A stretch of 33,737 bases of DNA from an uncultured Ruminococcus sp. (GTDB taxonomy: Bacteria > Bacillota > Clostridia > Oscillospirales > Ruminococcaceae): contig CAJTOG010000014.1 in NCBI GenBank assembly GCA_910577575.1, positions 1 through 33,737 of the forward strand, read 5' to 3'. Below are positions 1 through 10,642 of the stretch, in pieces. The position numbers and the translations under genes were made by a program. Each line of letters begins with the position of its first letter. The stretch's first letter is position 1. Below the pieces are notes generated by a model. The model made no database searches. It had not been told where the DNA came from and saw only the letters and a list, made by a program, of their open reading frames with translations.

Positions 1-154
1 ATTCATGCCGTATATCTTCCAGTTCACAAATTAAAGTATCCGCACGTTTATTCTTATATTCATTAGCCTTATTTTTTTCTTTCATCTCATTCAGTTGCAG
101 AATTAATTCTGCATTTCTTTTTCTGATTAATTCAGCTTGTTTTATCCTATCCAT
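1..154 (-). CDS. Coiled-coil phage protein, 3' part cut by window edge
   Basis: A minus-strand frame begins at an ATG at 154 with an AAAGG ribosome site about ten bases upstream and stays open to the left edge (51 codons). The visible part starts MDRIKQAELIRKRNAEL and is rich in Lys, Glu, Asn and Leu in a heptad-like pattern, so it is probably a coiled coil. It follows the tape measure gene directly, where tail-tip genes or small accessory tail genes usually lie. I do not recognise a function. The real stop is outside the window. Confidence 0.65.
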   Translation of the reverse strand, partial: MDRIKQAELIRKRNAELILQLNEMKEKNKANEYKNKRADTLICELEDIRHE

Positions 155-179
155 GAAATTAACCTTTCTGTAAATAAAT

Positions 180-208
180 TGAGAGACTGCAATATACACA
201 GTCTCTCA
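180..208 (-). terminator. Hairpin between tape measure gene and next gene
   Basis: A perfect 10-bp inverted repeat (TGAGAGACTG / CAGTCTCTCA, loop of nine bases) lies ten bases after the tape measure stop. On the minus strand it is followed by AATTTATTT, not a clean U tract, so it may be a weak terminator, an attenuator or an RNA-stability element. Confidence 0.5.
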
Positions 209-218
209 TATAACAAAA

Positions 219-3200
219 TTATAAATGATATTTTTTCAATGAACTGCCTCCAAATATCCTGTCTGTCGTCATCGCACGTACCATAGACTCAAACCTTTTG
301 TCATGCTGCAAAGCATATAAAAATTCATTATAATTTTTAACATTTGGAAGATTGAAATTTACATTTTCAAAATTAACAGATGTATTATTTGAGCTGTTGC
401 TGATTTTTGAAGAATTTCCGAAATTCTTTGAATCAAACAGATTTTTATAAATAAAATCAGCAGGACTATTTGTAAAATCGAATAAATTAGCAGTTGCGTT
501 TCCGTTAAGAACGGAATCTCCACTGTTTAATGGAGTTAAAATCGCACCATCTGAACGTCTAATAATAGCTTCAAGAACACCATCTTCCTGTGTCCATGCT
601 AATTCGTTTTGTTTCAAATTATATGTGCCATTCTTATATGCATTTATATCAGATTTTTTAAACCATCCTGAAATACCACTGGACAATTTATGATGTCTTA
701 CCTGAACATATCCATCTTTCTCGGACAAAACAATATACACTGGGTCTGATTTGTAATACTGTTCAACGCCTCCTGCTCCTATATAACTGTAAATTTTAGC
801 ATTTCCTGCATTAATTTTTTCACCTGTTTTTATATCCGAATCAGATTTTGTAATATCGGAGTTTTTATCATCAGGTATTTCAGACACAACGGGTTTTTCA
901 ATAGTATCAGGTACAGAATTAATATTTTCATTTATATTCTGATACGAATTTGAAATTGCATCTATATCAGTATCAGCTAATTTATTCAATTGACCAATCA
1001 TATTTTGTATATTAATACCAATAGAATTTAAAGTCTCGCTTACAGAAGTCATATTGTCAAGAAATTTATCGCCATAGACTGCAAGAATATGATTTGTATC
1101 ATTTGAGTTATTCCATATATCAATCATATTATCAGACAATTTATACCCGACTGATTCAGCTTCAGAAATCAATGTATTATTAATTAAACTTGAATTATCA
1201 TTAATATCCTGAATCATATCTCTTACTAACATATCCAAATCGTCTAATCTTTGATTTAAAATGGTTTCATATTCATTATATAATTCATCCAATAATTTCT
1301 TTTGGTCTGATATGTATTTATCATATTGCGTTTCCTGCAAATCTTCTTTCGCTTCCTGTAAAGACACCTTCAATTTCTGTACTTTCGCCTTTGTTTCCTC
1401 AGATGTATCATTTGCATATGCTGATAATTGTTTTTCCAAACTGGCAATAGCTTCTGTTTGGCTTGATATTTTTTTCTGATAATCATACAAATCTTTTTCT
1501 GCATCAAGTGCATTTTCATATTCATCAATAAGTTTCCGCAAAGAATCCAATTCCAGTTCAATGCCTTCTTGTACCATATCACGAATTGCTTCTTTTTCCT
1601 CATTTGCAGCAAGTATCATTTCCTGCTGCAATTCAAACAATTCCTGTCTGCGTTCAAACAAATCTTGATTATATGGGTCATTTGCCAATTCCTTATCTAT
1701 ATTCAGCATTTCCTGTGAATACTTATCAGCCTGTGCCATATATACATTGTAATTCGCACCATGCAATCCCATAGTTGATATACCTTGTTCTGTCAGCTGC
1801 CCTCTGTCGTCATAGAGCCTTTCATTCTCCATCAATCTGATAAGAAAATCCGCTTCCTGTGTTATAAAAGAAATTCTTTCCTCTATTAAATCAAAAATAT
1901 TCCATTGAATTTCTCTGATAGCATTACCAAACTTGATTGTCTCTGTATTTGCTTCTTCAATTGCCAAAGTAACATCATTAATTTCAGAAACCATTTCATA
2001 CCATGATTCACTATTTTCAGTTACCGCACCACTATCAACAGCAGTCTGCATAGCTGAAATCAATTCAGACTTTTCTTTTTCCAATTCCTGAATATTGGTT
2101 TTTTCGTTTCCGATTAATGTCTCATAATATTTAATACTGACTATATAACCCTTTTCTTCAGTACGGTTAATAAACTCCTCAATCATAGAAGTTTTATGTT
2201 CAATAGCGTTTATAATACCTTCAAACCGTGACGAAACATTTTCAAACGCCGTTTCATACAACTCCGAAACTGTCTCAGTAAGTTCCTCCATGGCATCCCG
2301 ACAATCAATTGCTTTTTCATACCACTCACGATACTGACTTATTTTATCATTCAAATCTTCATCTGTAATGGTTTCAATATCAATTTTGCCATTGCGGACT
2401 TTTTCAGCCCACTCCTCCGACAAACCTATCGAATCAGCTTCCTGCAAATATCTGTTATAAGCCTTTTGTTGTAAGGTTATTTCTTCTGAAACTTTCGTAA
2501 TTTCATTTTTAAGATTATCGTTCCTGTCTGACCATGACCTGTAAATACTCTGAGCCTTTAAATCCAGTGTACTGATAGCACGCTCTATTCTGTCAATGGC
2601 AATTTCAATCCAGTCAATTATTTCTTTAAATTCTTCCGCTGCATCAGATGCAGAACTATTCGATGATGCAGGTTTATTATTTGGTTTACCCGAACTGCTT
2701 GGACTACTTGAATTACCAGCATTACCAGACGAGCTTCCACCGCCACTATTAAAATTAGGTTTATATGTTCCTCCAGTACCAGATGAAAATGCCGTTCCAT
2801 TTGCAAAAGACTTTCCTCTTGAATTGATTTTGCCTTTTGCAAATATTTCTCTCGTTTGTTCAGCATTAAAAACTATCGCACCTTGTGGAATGTATGAAAA
2901 TTCAGCACCGTTGTCACCTACTGTCCAAAATTTACCCCCATAAGAAATAAGTTCTTGACCTAATTCACCAGTTAATGCAATCTCTGATTTTTTTGTTCCC
3001 CAATCACCTTTTGCAAAAGCTGTACCAACTGCATGAGCTGTACCTTGTACAAGTGCAGGTTTTTTCATATTATAATCAGCATTAACAGCACTGTTTACAG
3101 TAATATTATTTGTACGAATAGTTACAGTTTTATCTGTAAGGTTATCAATCTGATTTTTAATAATTTGTAATTGAGTCATTGCAGACATTGTATTTGCAAT

Positions 3201-6200
3201 TACAGAGAAATCTTTATCTTTAATATTGTATCTATCAACTTTTTGCATTTCAGACATAATTTCTGATGAATTAGTCATCATCTCTATGTCTTTTGCTTCA
3301 ATAGAATCAATCGAACCTTGAATTGTTAATATATCATCAGGATTTATCCCTGCATTCACATTAATTTCAGCAGCATGAATATTCTGTAAAGCTGTAGTAA
3401 AATCAGCATCATCAAGACCTAACTTAACTTTAGTATCATCCGGAATAGCACTCAATTTACTTGCAACATCTTGAATTTGTTGTTGAGTATCGGTAGTATC
3501 TACAACACCCATTTTTATTTCAGCTTCCAATTGATTTGAAAGTTCGTAAAACTGTTGTAATAATTCTATAGCATTACCCAACTCGGAATCCACGGCAGAT
3601 ATAGCAGTCGTATCAACAGACATGATTTCGGGCTGTGATAATCTCTGCTTTTGCTTAATTAAATTAAAGAGAAGAATTTCAGATTCTTCTGCACCTTCAA
3701 TTGACAAATCAACTTTTCCATTTTCGTCTCTAAATCTGTCTAATACTTTCTGTGCCTTTTTTACCTCGACTTCTGCTTCCTCAACTGTTGAAAAATCCAA
3801 ATTAATATCAGAAACTTTAAAATCTATTTTTCCATCACGTTTTAAAGTCTTTAACGTTTCAAGTGCATTCGTTGCTTTATTATTTAACTCTGATAATGAT
3901 GAATATGCATTATCTAAATGAATTTCAAAATTCCCATCACTCGCTGCCCTTAAAATAGCTTGTAATGCTTCAACATCCATCCCAAATTTTTCAGCTATTT
4001 CAGCATCTTTGCCAAGTCCAAAATCAAAATTAAATTTACCTGTTTCTTCGTCAATCCAAGCATATGCTTCACCTAATTCAGATTTGACAGTATCAAAAAA
4101 TCTATAAACACCTTCACTTGTTGATTTACCATTACCATCCGTTGTAAAAAAATCCCATACAGAATATCCTGAATTACCTATAGTTTTTCCAAGATTATCC
4201 CATGCTATCATTACTTCGTCAACTGTTGCCGTACTTAAATCAGCACTTGAAAGTAAATCAACATAATTTCTTACTACATCGCTACCTTCCCAACCACGAG
4301 AAATCAAATCCTCTACAGTACTTTTGCCTGAAAGAATATTTTCATACATATCTCGTTCGTTACCACTGGACTGTGCTTGAATCCATTTATTATATGTAGA
4401 AGTCAACCCTTCATACTGCGTTGCTAAATTAACAACAGAATTTAATTCATCAACTATTTTATCTCTTTGATTAAATAATTCAATTTGTTTGGTAATATTA
4501 TCTGCATTTTCTATATCTTGACTTAATTGTTTATATTCTTCCTGCAAAGACTTAATTTGGGAATCTATATCAGCCTTTTTCTGATTTTCATATTCGGAAG
4601 TCAGCTTTCTTAAGGCAGTAGTATTCATATGAATACCATTTTCAGTACGTTCAAAAAGCTTGCTCGGGTCATATCCCTCTAATTCCGAGAACATCGCACT
4701 GACTTTTGCCATTGAATCAGAAGTCATTCCTGTAGCAGATACAGATTCTTTTATCGCTGAATAAAGATTATTGAATTTCTGTGTTTCATTGTCAATATCA
4801 AACTTGAAATTATTCGATTTTACAACTTCACCAAGTGTACGCAAGGCTTCTGCGGCAGAAGTACCCTCTATATTCAAATCACGAATCTGTTCTTCTATAA
4901 GAGTATCAATTCCGCCATTTGTAGTATTTATCAAATTTTGAATAGCATTTCTCAAAGAATCGGTATCATTAATATACGGAGCTAATTCAGGGTAAGCTAA
5001 AGCAAGATTTAATTTCTCGTTATCAGTAATCGTGCCTACATCTATTTTATTAAGATAATCCTTGAAAGAATCAACTTGTTCTTTATAACTATTAAGCGAA
5101 TCATTAAAACTTCCTTCACTGGTGTTATTCAATGTATTATAAAATTTTTGAAGTGCTTCTTCTGATTCAGCTGCACCTGTTTTAACTCTAACCAGCTCTG
5201 ATTGCCATTTTGTCAGTGTCCATAATGATGTATCGTCTGCTTTAACACCAATCTGATAAATAAGTTCCTTATCTTCATCACTGAGAGAATCAAGCCATTT
5301 ATTAAAATCATTGATTTCATTTTTTATATTTGCATCTGAAATTGAATTAATACTTTTGTTTTCACCAAGTTTACTGCTGAATGAATCCTTTACAGCCTGT
5401 ACTTTATCTTCAATTGTTTCTAATGATTTTGTCGTTTCTTCTTCCGGAACATCAAAATTAAAAAATACTTCAAACTGCTTTTGTGTATCGTTGCTTAACC
5501 CCTCAAATATTGACTGTGCATCATTCAAAGCCGAAAGATATTCTTCCTTGCTGCATTCTCCATTATTATATTGAGTTTGAACATCAAGAAAAGCAGTGAG
5601 TTTCTTTCCATTGTAATTTCCTAAATTATCTAATTCATTTACAACATTATTGATATAATTAGAAAGTTGCTCAGGTGTATCAAACTGAGAATAAAAATCA
5701 TATCCAAGAGAATTGAATGATGATTCAAGAAGTGACTGAATACCAAAATTAAGATTAGAATCTTTTAATGCAGTACTAAGAGTAGCTTCCGCATAAGATT
5801 TCGCACCTTCAATTACAGAATCAAACTGTGCTTCAAAATCAGTTATTATAGATTTTACTATTGACGGATTCGATTTTAAGTTACGGATTATAAACTTATA
5901 ATTACTCTCAAAAGTACCTCGTTCTAAACCTGCATTTTCTAAAGCTTTTGCAATTTCTGTTCTGTTCCATTGATTATAACCATCTGATATATTATCTTTT
6001 GAAATATATTTTAACGCCCATTCATCGATATTATTAGAAGTCAATCCTGCTTTCAAAGCTTCATAACTTCTGGTTGTCATTTCAGTATGATTCCAATTTG
6101 AAGAATCCAAATCTTTTTGTTTATTCTTAAAATCTTTCCAAATATCCTTACCATTTGAAATAACAGCAGAATTTTGTGCAACAACAAGTTCATTGTAAGC

Positions 6201-9200
6201 ATTTGTAAGTTCTTCAACATTGCCTTTGCAAGAAAGAATAGCAGTCCCCTGACTATTATAACCTTCAACCAATGTTGGGAACATATCCGCAATAGTTGAT
6301 ACAATCCCCTGATATTCCTCATATTCACCTGATGTCAATGAAACATTCTCACCCAAAGAATTTACGCCTTTTGATAATTCTCCGTATCTTTCCGAAACTT
6401 CATTTAATGTTGATTTATTTTCTTGTAAGGTAGTTTTCTGTTCATTGAATTTTTGAGTAATGCCTGATACTTTTTCATCCAGTTCACTTGATGTAACAAT
6501 TAATTTACCAACTGCTGATATAATAAAACTAACAGCAGTTGATATTCCCATAGTCAGTGCCATATTCAATGCCATTGTTGCCGCCTGTAAAGCAATAGTA
6601 GCAGCTTTAGCACCAATTAACGAAGTAATATATCCAAACCAAGAACCTTTAGCACCGTTTAAATCTGACAGATATTTTGCCAAACCTGCATTAGACCGAC
6701 CAACTGCATTTGTAAACTGAGCCTGTGTTAAGCCTGTGTTTTTGCAGTTGCTATTGTATTCAAGAATAAGAGATTTTGCTGTACTTAAAGATTTATTTTG
6801 TGCAATTACAGAAACCTGCGAAGCTTTTTGCTGTATAACAAAATCACTTACAGCCATTCCGCTTACACCAACATTTTGTGCATACGACATAGCAGCATCG
6901 CTTGCACCTGCCATATGTTCTTCAAAAGCTTTTGTCTGATTAACTCCGCTTGCAACTGCTGCCTGATAATTTCTTAAAGCTGTTTCATCATTACTTAACG
7001 ATGCTGCAAAGCCAGTATCAAAAGTCATTGCAGTTTGATTTTTAAATTTTGAAATTGAACCGATACCCTGTAGAATACCAATATTTTTAAAAGAAAGTGC
7101 TGCGGAAATACCGGTCATAAGAGTCGGGAGTACACCAACTTTATCTACAATATTTCCAATTAACTCCAATACAGATGTTAAGCCGTCAACAGTACTTCCG
7201 ATTTCTTCCTTCCTGAAAATATCTTGAATAATGCCAGTACCCGTTTCTTTGAGATTATTCAATTTAAAAACCAAGCTTTGAGCAATAGTCTCCATTTCTT
7301 TCTCTGCACTGCCAGCACTGTTAGACATAGTTGTCATAGCTTTTTCCGCTGCTTCAAAGTTTGAAAGAATTGCAGAACCAACACTTGCTCTCTGTTTGCC
7401 AAACAATTTTTCCATAAGTTCCTGTTTTTGTTTAGCACCAAGTTCATCATATATTTTTGAAACTTCTTGTAAATACTCATATATGCTTTTATATTCTGTC
7501 TGTGTTTCATCTGTAAACAATGATATTCCATTAGCATTAGAAGCAGTTTTAGTCAAGTCAACAACTTCACCTGAAATATTTGCTAAATCTTCTGACAATT
7601 GCTGTGTTTCTTCGTCATAACCTCTTACTCTCATAGATACAGTTTTTAAAGCATTACCTACAGAAGCATCATCCTGAATAATTTCCTGTGCTGCTGTAAA
7701 TAAAGCTATATTTTCTTCAAGAGTTGAATCCATAGCAGCCATTGCAGCTGACGACCTTTGTAAACCATTTACAATCTGCAAATTTGAAGTAGCAGATGTA
7801 TTGCCTACTTTATTTATTTTAGACATTACATCGTCCAATACATTTTCGGCTTCAATACCATAAGCTTTCATTATGGATACAAGACTTGTTGTCGCTGTAT
7901 CAATATTCATTTCAGGCGAAATACTCTTGAACATTGAAGAATATTGTGCCATAAGTTTACTGTCGTTAAGATTATAACCAGAACGACTCCAATCAGCTGC
8001 ACTTTGAATTATTTCCTGAGTACTTGCACCATATTTTTTAGCAACATCATTTGCACCAAAATAAAAATCATCAAATTCAATCTTGGTTGCAGTGGCGGTT
8101 TTCTGTAAGTCAATCAAAGCATTGTCGAGTTCTACAATTGTACTTATGCCCTGTTTTATATTCCGGATTCCTGTATAAAAAGCGGTTGTCAAACTGCTTA
8201 ATCCAACTGCTGAAAGAACAGCCGATTTTAAAGAACTTGCAAAACTATTCACAGTTATTCCTGCTGCTTTGGCTTCTGATTGAATTTTTTTAAATTCAGC
8301 CGAACAGTTTTTCAATACAGCAGGATTAGTATTATTACTCAGTTTGTTTTGTAAATCTTTTAATTGAACTCCGAACTGTTGTGCAGCCTTTGTATTATTG
8401 TTCATCCACGTCTGAATGTTATTGGACAGAGTTTGAGAATTTATTAGTGTCTGTTGTGAAGTTGCGGTTTGTTTACTTACCTTTTGCATTTCACTGACTT
8501 GATTGGTAACAGAAGTCAAAGTCTGTTGAAATGATTCATAATCTTTGATTACAGACTTAATATCACTGTTGCCATTCATATTTTTAAGCAAATCTTTTAA
8601 TTTCTGAATACTAACAGAAACTCTCTGATTTTCTGTATTCAGACTTTTGAATTTGCCTTCAATAGATGATATTTGATTTTCAAAAATACCATTATCAATT
8701 TTTAATTGTATTCCTTTTACCAGTTTTGTCTGAGTATCTGTTACTTTGGCATTTAAAACATCCAATTTATTTTGTAAATCATAAAAAGAATTTCCTAATG
8801 CAGATAATTGACTTGTAGATAAATTACCTTGTAAAGCAGAATACAGAGATTGATATTCTTTTCTTAAAGATTCCAATTGAGATTTTAAAACAGATATTTG
8901 TGTGTCATTCCCACCTGCTGTGCTTAATTTCCCTATTTGTAATTCGAGATTGTCCATTTGCTTGGCAACAGTATAAAGCTGTTTATATGCTTCTGTCTGT
9001 TGCTTTATCGCAGAACCGTCTCTCATACTGGCACTTAAAGCTGTAATTTTATTATTTGTTACTTCAAATGCCCGATTTAAATTATCTATCTGGTCTGTAG
9101 AAAAATGTCTGCCGAATGTCTGATATAAATTATTATAATCAGTCATCAGACGATTCAATTGTCCTCTTAATTCATCAATCTGACCTGTGCTTTTTCCGGA

Positions 9201-9530
9201 ATCCAAACCATGAATTTTTATTCTGACAGAATTGATTCTGTTTTGCAGTTTCACCAAATCATTATAAGCTTGATTAACATCATTTACTGATTTTTTTATA
9301 CTGTCCGTTCCTGCTCCGCCAATGCCATTAATGTTTCCATTTAAATTAATACGGATATTACCCAAATTTTCAATTTGTTTTTTTATATTACCAATCTGGT
9401 TTTGAATATCTTTTGTATCTATATTTAACTTTACAGGTGTAGTTTTTAGACTATTAATCTGATTTTTTATATTTTCCAAATCAGTTGATTTTACTTCTGC
9501 CGAAATTTGTATTCTGAAATCATCTGCCAT
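219..9530 (-). CDS. Phage tail tape measure protein, about 3103 aa
   Basis: The longest open frame begins at 9587, but AAAGGAG lies ten bases before the ATG at 9530 (MADDFRIQIS), so that start is chosen. The upstream extension would also run through a terminator. The order is: coiled coil with many Gln/Asn-rich heptads (residues 1 to about 440); a TP901-type tape measure core (about 450 to 810, with ELDNALIDLQK and YGASTQEIIQSAADWSRSGY); a hydrophobic Ala-rich segment near 980; further coiled coils; a GELGQELI / VGDNGAEF segment; a Gly/Ser-rich linker near 2240; coiled coils; an SH3-like patch near 2910; and a terminal segment with RRSDGAILTPLNSGDSVLN. In siphoviruses this protein sets tail length; at about 0.15 nm per residue the tail would be near 465 nm (inference). 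I see no peptidoglycan hydrolase domain. Codons are uninterrupted over 9.3 kb, so selection is active. Confidence 0.95.
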   Translation of the reverse strand: MADDFRIQISAEVKSTDLENIKNQINSLKTTPVKLNIDTKDIQNQIGNIKKQIENLGNIRINLNGNINGIGGAGTDSIKKSVNDVNQAYNDLVKLQNRINSVRIKIHGLDSGKSTGQIDELRGQLNRLMTDYNNLYQTFGRHFSTDQIDNLNRAFEVTNNKITALSASMRDGSAIKQQTEAYKQLYTVAKQMDNLELQIGKLSTAGGNDTQISVLKSQLESLRKEYQSLYSALQGNLSTSQLSALGNSFYDLQNKLDVLNAKVTDTQTKLVKGIQLKIDNGIFENQISSIEGKFKSLNTENQRVSVSIQKLKDLLKNMNGNSDIKSVIKDYESFQQTLTSVTNQVSEMQKVSKQTATSQQTLINSQTLSNNIQTWMNNNTKAAQQFGVQLKDLQNKLSNNTNPAVLKNCSAEFKKIQSEAKAAGITVNSFASSLKSAVLSAVGLSSLTTAFYTGIRNIKQGISTIVELDNALIDLQKTATATKIEFDDFYFGANDVAKKYGASTQEIIQSAADWSRSGYNLNDSKLMAQYSSMFKSISPEMNIDTATTSLVSIMKAYGIEAENVLDDVMSKINKVGNTSATSNLQIVNGLQRSSAAMAAMDSTLEENIALFTAAQEIIQDDASVGNALKTVSMRVRGYDEETQQLSEDLANISGEVVDLTKTASNANGISLFTDETQTEYKSIYEYLQEVSKIYDELGAKQKQELMEKLFGKQRASVGSAILSNFEAAEKAMTTMSNSAGSAEKEMETIAQSLVFKLNNLKETGTGIIQDIFRKEEIGSTVDGLTSVLELIGNIVDKVGVLPTLMTGISAALSFKNIGILQGIGSISKFKNQTAMTFDTGFAASLSNDETALRNYQAAVASGVNQTKAFEEHMAGASDAAMSYAQNVGVSGMAVSDFVIQQKASQVSVIAQNKSLSTAKSLILEYNSNCKNTGLTQAQFTNAVGRSNAGLAKYLSDLNGAKGSWFGYITSLIGAKAATIALQAATMALNMALTMGISTAVSFIISAVGKLIVTSSELDEKVSGITQKFNEQKTTLQENKSTLNEVSERYGELSKGVNSLGENVSLTSGEYEEYQGIVSTIADMFPTLVEGYNSQGTAILSCKGNVEELTNAYNELVVAQNSAVISNGKDIWKDFKNKQKDLDSSNWNHTEMTTRSYEALKAGLTSNNIDEWALKYISKDNISDGYNQWNRTEIAKALENAGLERGTFESNYKFIIRNLKSNPSIVKSIITDFEAQFDSVIEGAKSYAEATLSTALKDSNLNFGIQSLLESSFNSLGYDFYSQFDTPEQLSNYINNVVNELDNLGNYNGKKLTAFLDVQTQYNNGECSKEEYLSALNDAQSIFEGLSNDTQKQFEVFFNFDVPEEETTKSLETIEDKVQAVKDSFSSKLGENKSINSISDANIKNEINDFNKWLDSLSDEDKELIYQIGVKADDTSLWTLTKWQSELVRVKTGAAESEEALQKFYNTLNNTSEGSFNDSLNSYKEQVDSFKDYLNKIDVGTITDNEKLNLALAYPELAPYINDTDSLRNAIQNLINTTNGGIDTLIEEQIRDLNIEGTSAAEALRTLGEVVKSNNFKFDIDNETQKFNNLYSAIKESVSATGMTSDSMAKVSAMFSELEGYDPSKLFERTENGIHMNTTALRKLTSEYENQKKADIDSQIKSLQEEYKQLSQDIENADNITKQIELFNQRDKIVDELNSVVNLATQYEGLTSTYNKWIQAQSSGNERDMYENILSGKSTVEDLISRGWEGSDVVRNYVDLLSSADLSTATVDEVMIAWDNLGKTIGNSGYSVWDFFTTDGNGKSTSEGVYRFFDTVKSELGEAYAWIDEETGKFNFDFGLGKDAEIAEKFGMDVEALQAILRAASDGNFEIHLDNAYSSLSELNNKATNALETLKTLKRDGKIDFKVSDINLDFSTVEEAEVEVKKAQKVLDRFRDENGKVDLSIEGAEESEILLFNLIKQKQRLSQPEIMSVDTTAISAVDSELGNAIELLQQFYELSNQLEAEIKMGVVDTTDTQQQIQDVASKLSAIPDDTKVKLGLDDADFTTALQNIHAAEINVNAGINPDDILTIQGSIDSIEAKDIEMMTNSSEIMSEMQKVDRYNIKDKDFSVIANTMSAMTQLQIIKNQIDNLTDKTVTIRTNNITVNSAVNADYNMKKPALVQGTAHAVGTAFAKGDWGTKKSEIALTGELGQELISYGGKFWTVGDNGAEFSYIPQGAIVFNAEQTREIFAKGKINSRGKSFANGTAFSSGTGGTYKPNFNSGGGSSSGNAGNSSSPSSSGKPNNKPASSNSSASDAAEEFKEIIDWIEIAIDRIERAISTLDLKAQSIYRSWSDRNDNLKNEITKVSEEITLQQKAYNRYLQEADSIGLSEEWAEKVRNGKIDIETITDEDLNDKISQYREWYEKAIDCRDAMEELTETVSELYETAFENVSSRFEGIINAIEHKTSMIEEFINRTEEKGYIVSIKYYETLIGNEKTNIQELEKEKSELISAMQTAVDSGAVTENSESWYEMVSEINDVTLAIEEANTETIKFGNAIREIQWNIFDLIEERISFITQEADFLIRLMENERLYDDRGQLTEQGISTMGLHGANYNVYMAQADKYSQEMLNIDKELANDPYNQDLFERRQELFELQQEMILAANEEKEAIRDMVQEGIELELDSLRKLIDEYENALDAEKDLYDYQKKISSQTEAIASLEKQLSAYANDTSEETKAKVQKLKVSLQEAKEDLQETQYDKYISDQKKLLDELYNEYETILNQRLDDLDMLVRDMIQDINDNSSLINNTLISEAESVGYKLSDNMIDIWNNSNDTNHILAVYGDKFLDNMTSVSETLNSIGINIQNMIGQLNKLADTDIDAISNSYQNINENINSVPDTIEKPVVSEIPDDKNSDITKSDSDIKTGEKINAGNAKIYSYIGAGGVEQYYKSDPVYIVLSEKDGYVQVRHHKLSSGISGWFKKSDINAYKNGTYNLKQNELAWTQEDGVLEAIIRRSDGAILTPLNSGDSVLNGNATANLFDFTNSPADFIYKNLFDSKNFGNSSKISNSSNNTSVNFENVNFNLPNVKNYNEFLYALQHDKRFESMVRAMTTDRIFGGSSLKKYHL

Positions 9531-9558
9531 TAAAATTATTCTCCTTTCAATAGTGTAT

Positions 9559-9583
9559 AAAAAAAACACACTCTGAAAGTGTG
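9559..9583 (-). terminator. Intrinsic terminator after tyrosine recombinase gene
   Basis: On the minus strand a CACACT/AGTGTG stem with a five-base loop is followed directly by eight T residues, a textbook intrinsic terminator. It lies between the recombinase stop (9603) and the ribosome site of the tape measure gene. No promoter is visible between it and the tape measure start. Confidence 0.85.
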
Positions 9584-9602
9584 CCAATTCTAACTATTTA
9601 CT

Positions 9603-10622
9603 TTATGATTTTTCCAACGCACTTTTAAGTTTGTCCAAACCCTTCCAGTTTCTTTCACGCAAAGTCATATCATTGTAAATTCCAACCATGTCAGAACTTG
9701 ACCATGCTATAATTTCTTTTACAAAATCAGGTTCTAACCCCATGCGTATACATTGTGTCACAAAATAATGTCTCAGACTATGAGGATATAAATGTTTATC
9801 CAGAACATTGTCCCATTTTTCAATCCAGCTCCGTATAGTGGTTGTCTGTGCAGGACTGCCGTTACCCGTAATAAAAATACTGTTATGACTTTTATTATTT
9901 TCTTTCATTATTTTCTCACGAATCGGAAGCCACTTCTTATAATAAGGTAAAAATGTATCTTTGATGATATATCTCAATTCTTTCTTGCCATTAACACCTC
10001 TGCCTTTAATCTGAATTTCCTCTGTCGTTTCAAGAAATAAATCTTCAAACGCAGTACTGTTTTCATTGATAGAATCAACTGTAAATCTTGGAAGTTCACT
10101 TACTCTTGAACCTGAGGACATCATCAATGCAAGCAAACACTGTTCTTGCGGTTTGTCAATTTTACCCAGCCAATCCATAAGCTTATCCAATTCTTCTTTT
10201 GTAAAGACCGATTTTTTACGCACAGCATCCTTTACGGGTTTTTCTATTTTAGGAAGCAGATTACGGAACGCAGGATATTTATCATCATACATATTCTCTA
10301 TCCATGTACTGAAACTCGAAAGGCAACTATGCATCTGACTGAAACGGTTCGGATTCCATTTCAATACTTCTACGCAATAATCAAAAAATTCCGCAAGTTC
10401 TATTTTTCTGATATTGCAGAAAAAAGTGTTATCGTTTTCCGTTAAGTTCCATGTAAAGAACATTGTTAAATTGGATTTATAAACAATTACAGATTTCGGG
10501 GAACGTTTAGTAGCAAAATTTTTCAGAAAACGTTCCATAAGTTTGATATTTTCAGAATTTATACGTGCTGTCAATTCAGGTGAAGTTATTATTTTTCTGT
10601 AAGTTTCTCGCCCTTTCCCCAC
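9603..10622 (-). CDS. Tyrosine recombinase / phage integrase, catalytically complete
   Basis: The frame can be opened from a TTG at 10640, but the AAAGGAG site lies inside that extension, so the start is the GTG at 10622 (or the TTG just before it at 10625); protein about 339 aa. An N-terminal SAM-like core-binding domain (about 20-125) precedes the catalytic domain. All active-site positions are visible: Arg173 in SSGSRVSEL, Lys206 in IKGRG, His281 and Arg284 in PHSLRHY, Trp307 in the His/Trp slot and Tyr316 in GIYND. It should carry out site-specific DNA strand exchange through a 3'-phosphotyrosine. It nearly abuts the neck-type gene upstream and ends at a strong terminator. A recombinase between a neck gene and the tape measure gene is unusual; phage integration, DNA inversion or cassette mobility are all possible. 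Confidence 0.92.
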   Translation of the reverse strand: MGKGRETYRKIITSPELTARINSENIKLMERFLKNFATKRSPKSVIVYKSNLTMFFTWNLTENDNTFFCNIRKIELAEFFDYCVEVLKWNPNRFSQMHSCLSSFSTWIENMYDDKYPAFRNLLPKIEKPVKDAVRKKSVFTKEELDKLMDWLGKIDKPQEQCLLALMMSSGSRVSELPRFTVDSINENSTAFEDLFLETTEEIQIKGRGVNGKKELRYIIKDTFLPYYKKWLPIREKIMKENNKSHNSIFITGNGSPAQTTTIRSWIEKWDNVLDKHLYPHSLRHYFVTQCIRMGLEPDFVKEIIAWSSSDMVGIYNDMTLRERNWKGLDKLKSALEKS

Positions 10623-10642
10623 CAAAATCTCTCCTTTCAATT

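Noticed and set aside
2596..2943. Plus-strand open frame of 115 codons
   Set aside because: Antisense to the Gly/Ser-rich linker of the tape measure gene; biased composition explains the lack of stops.
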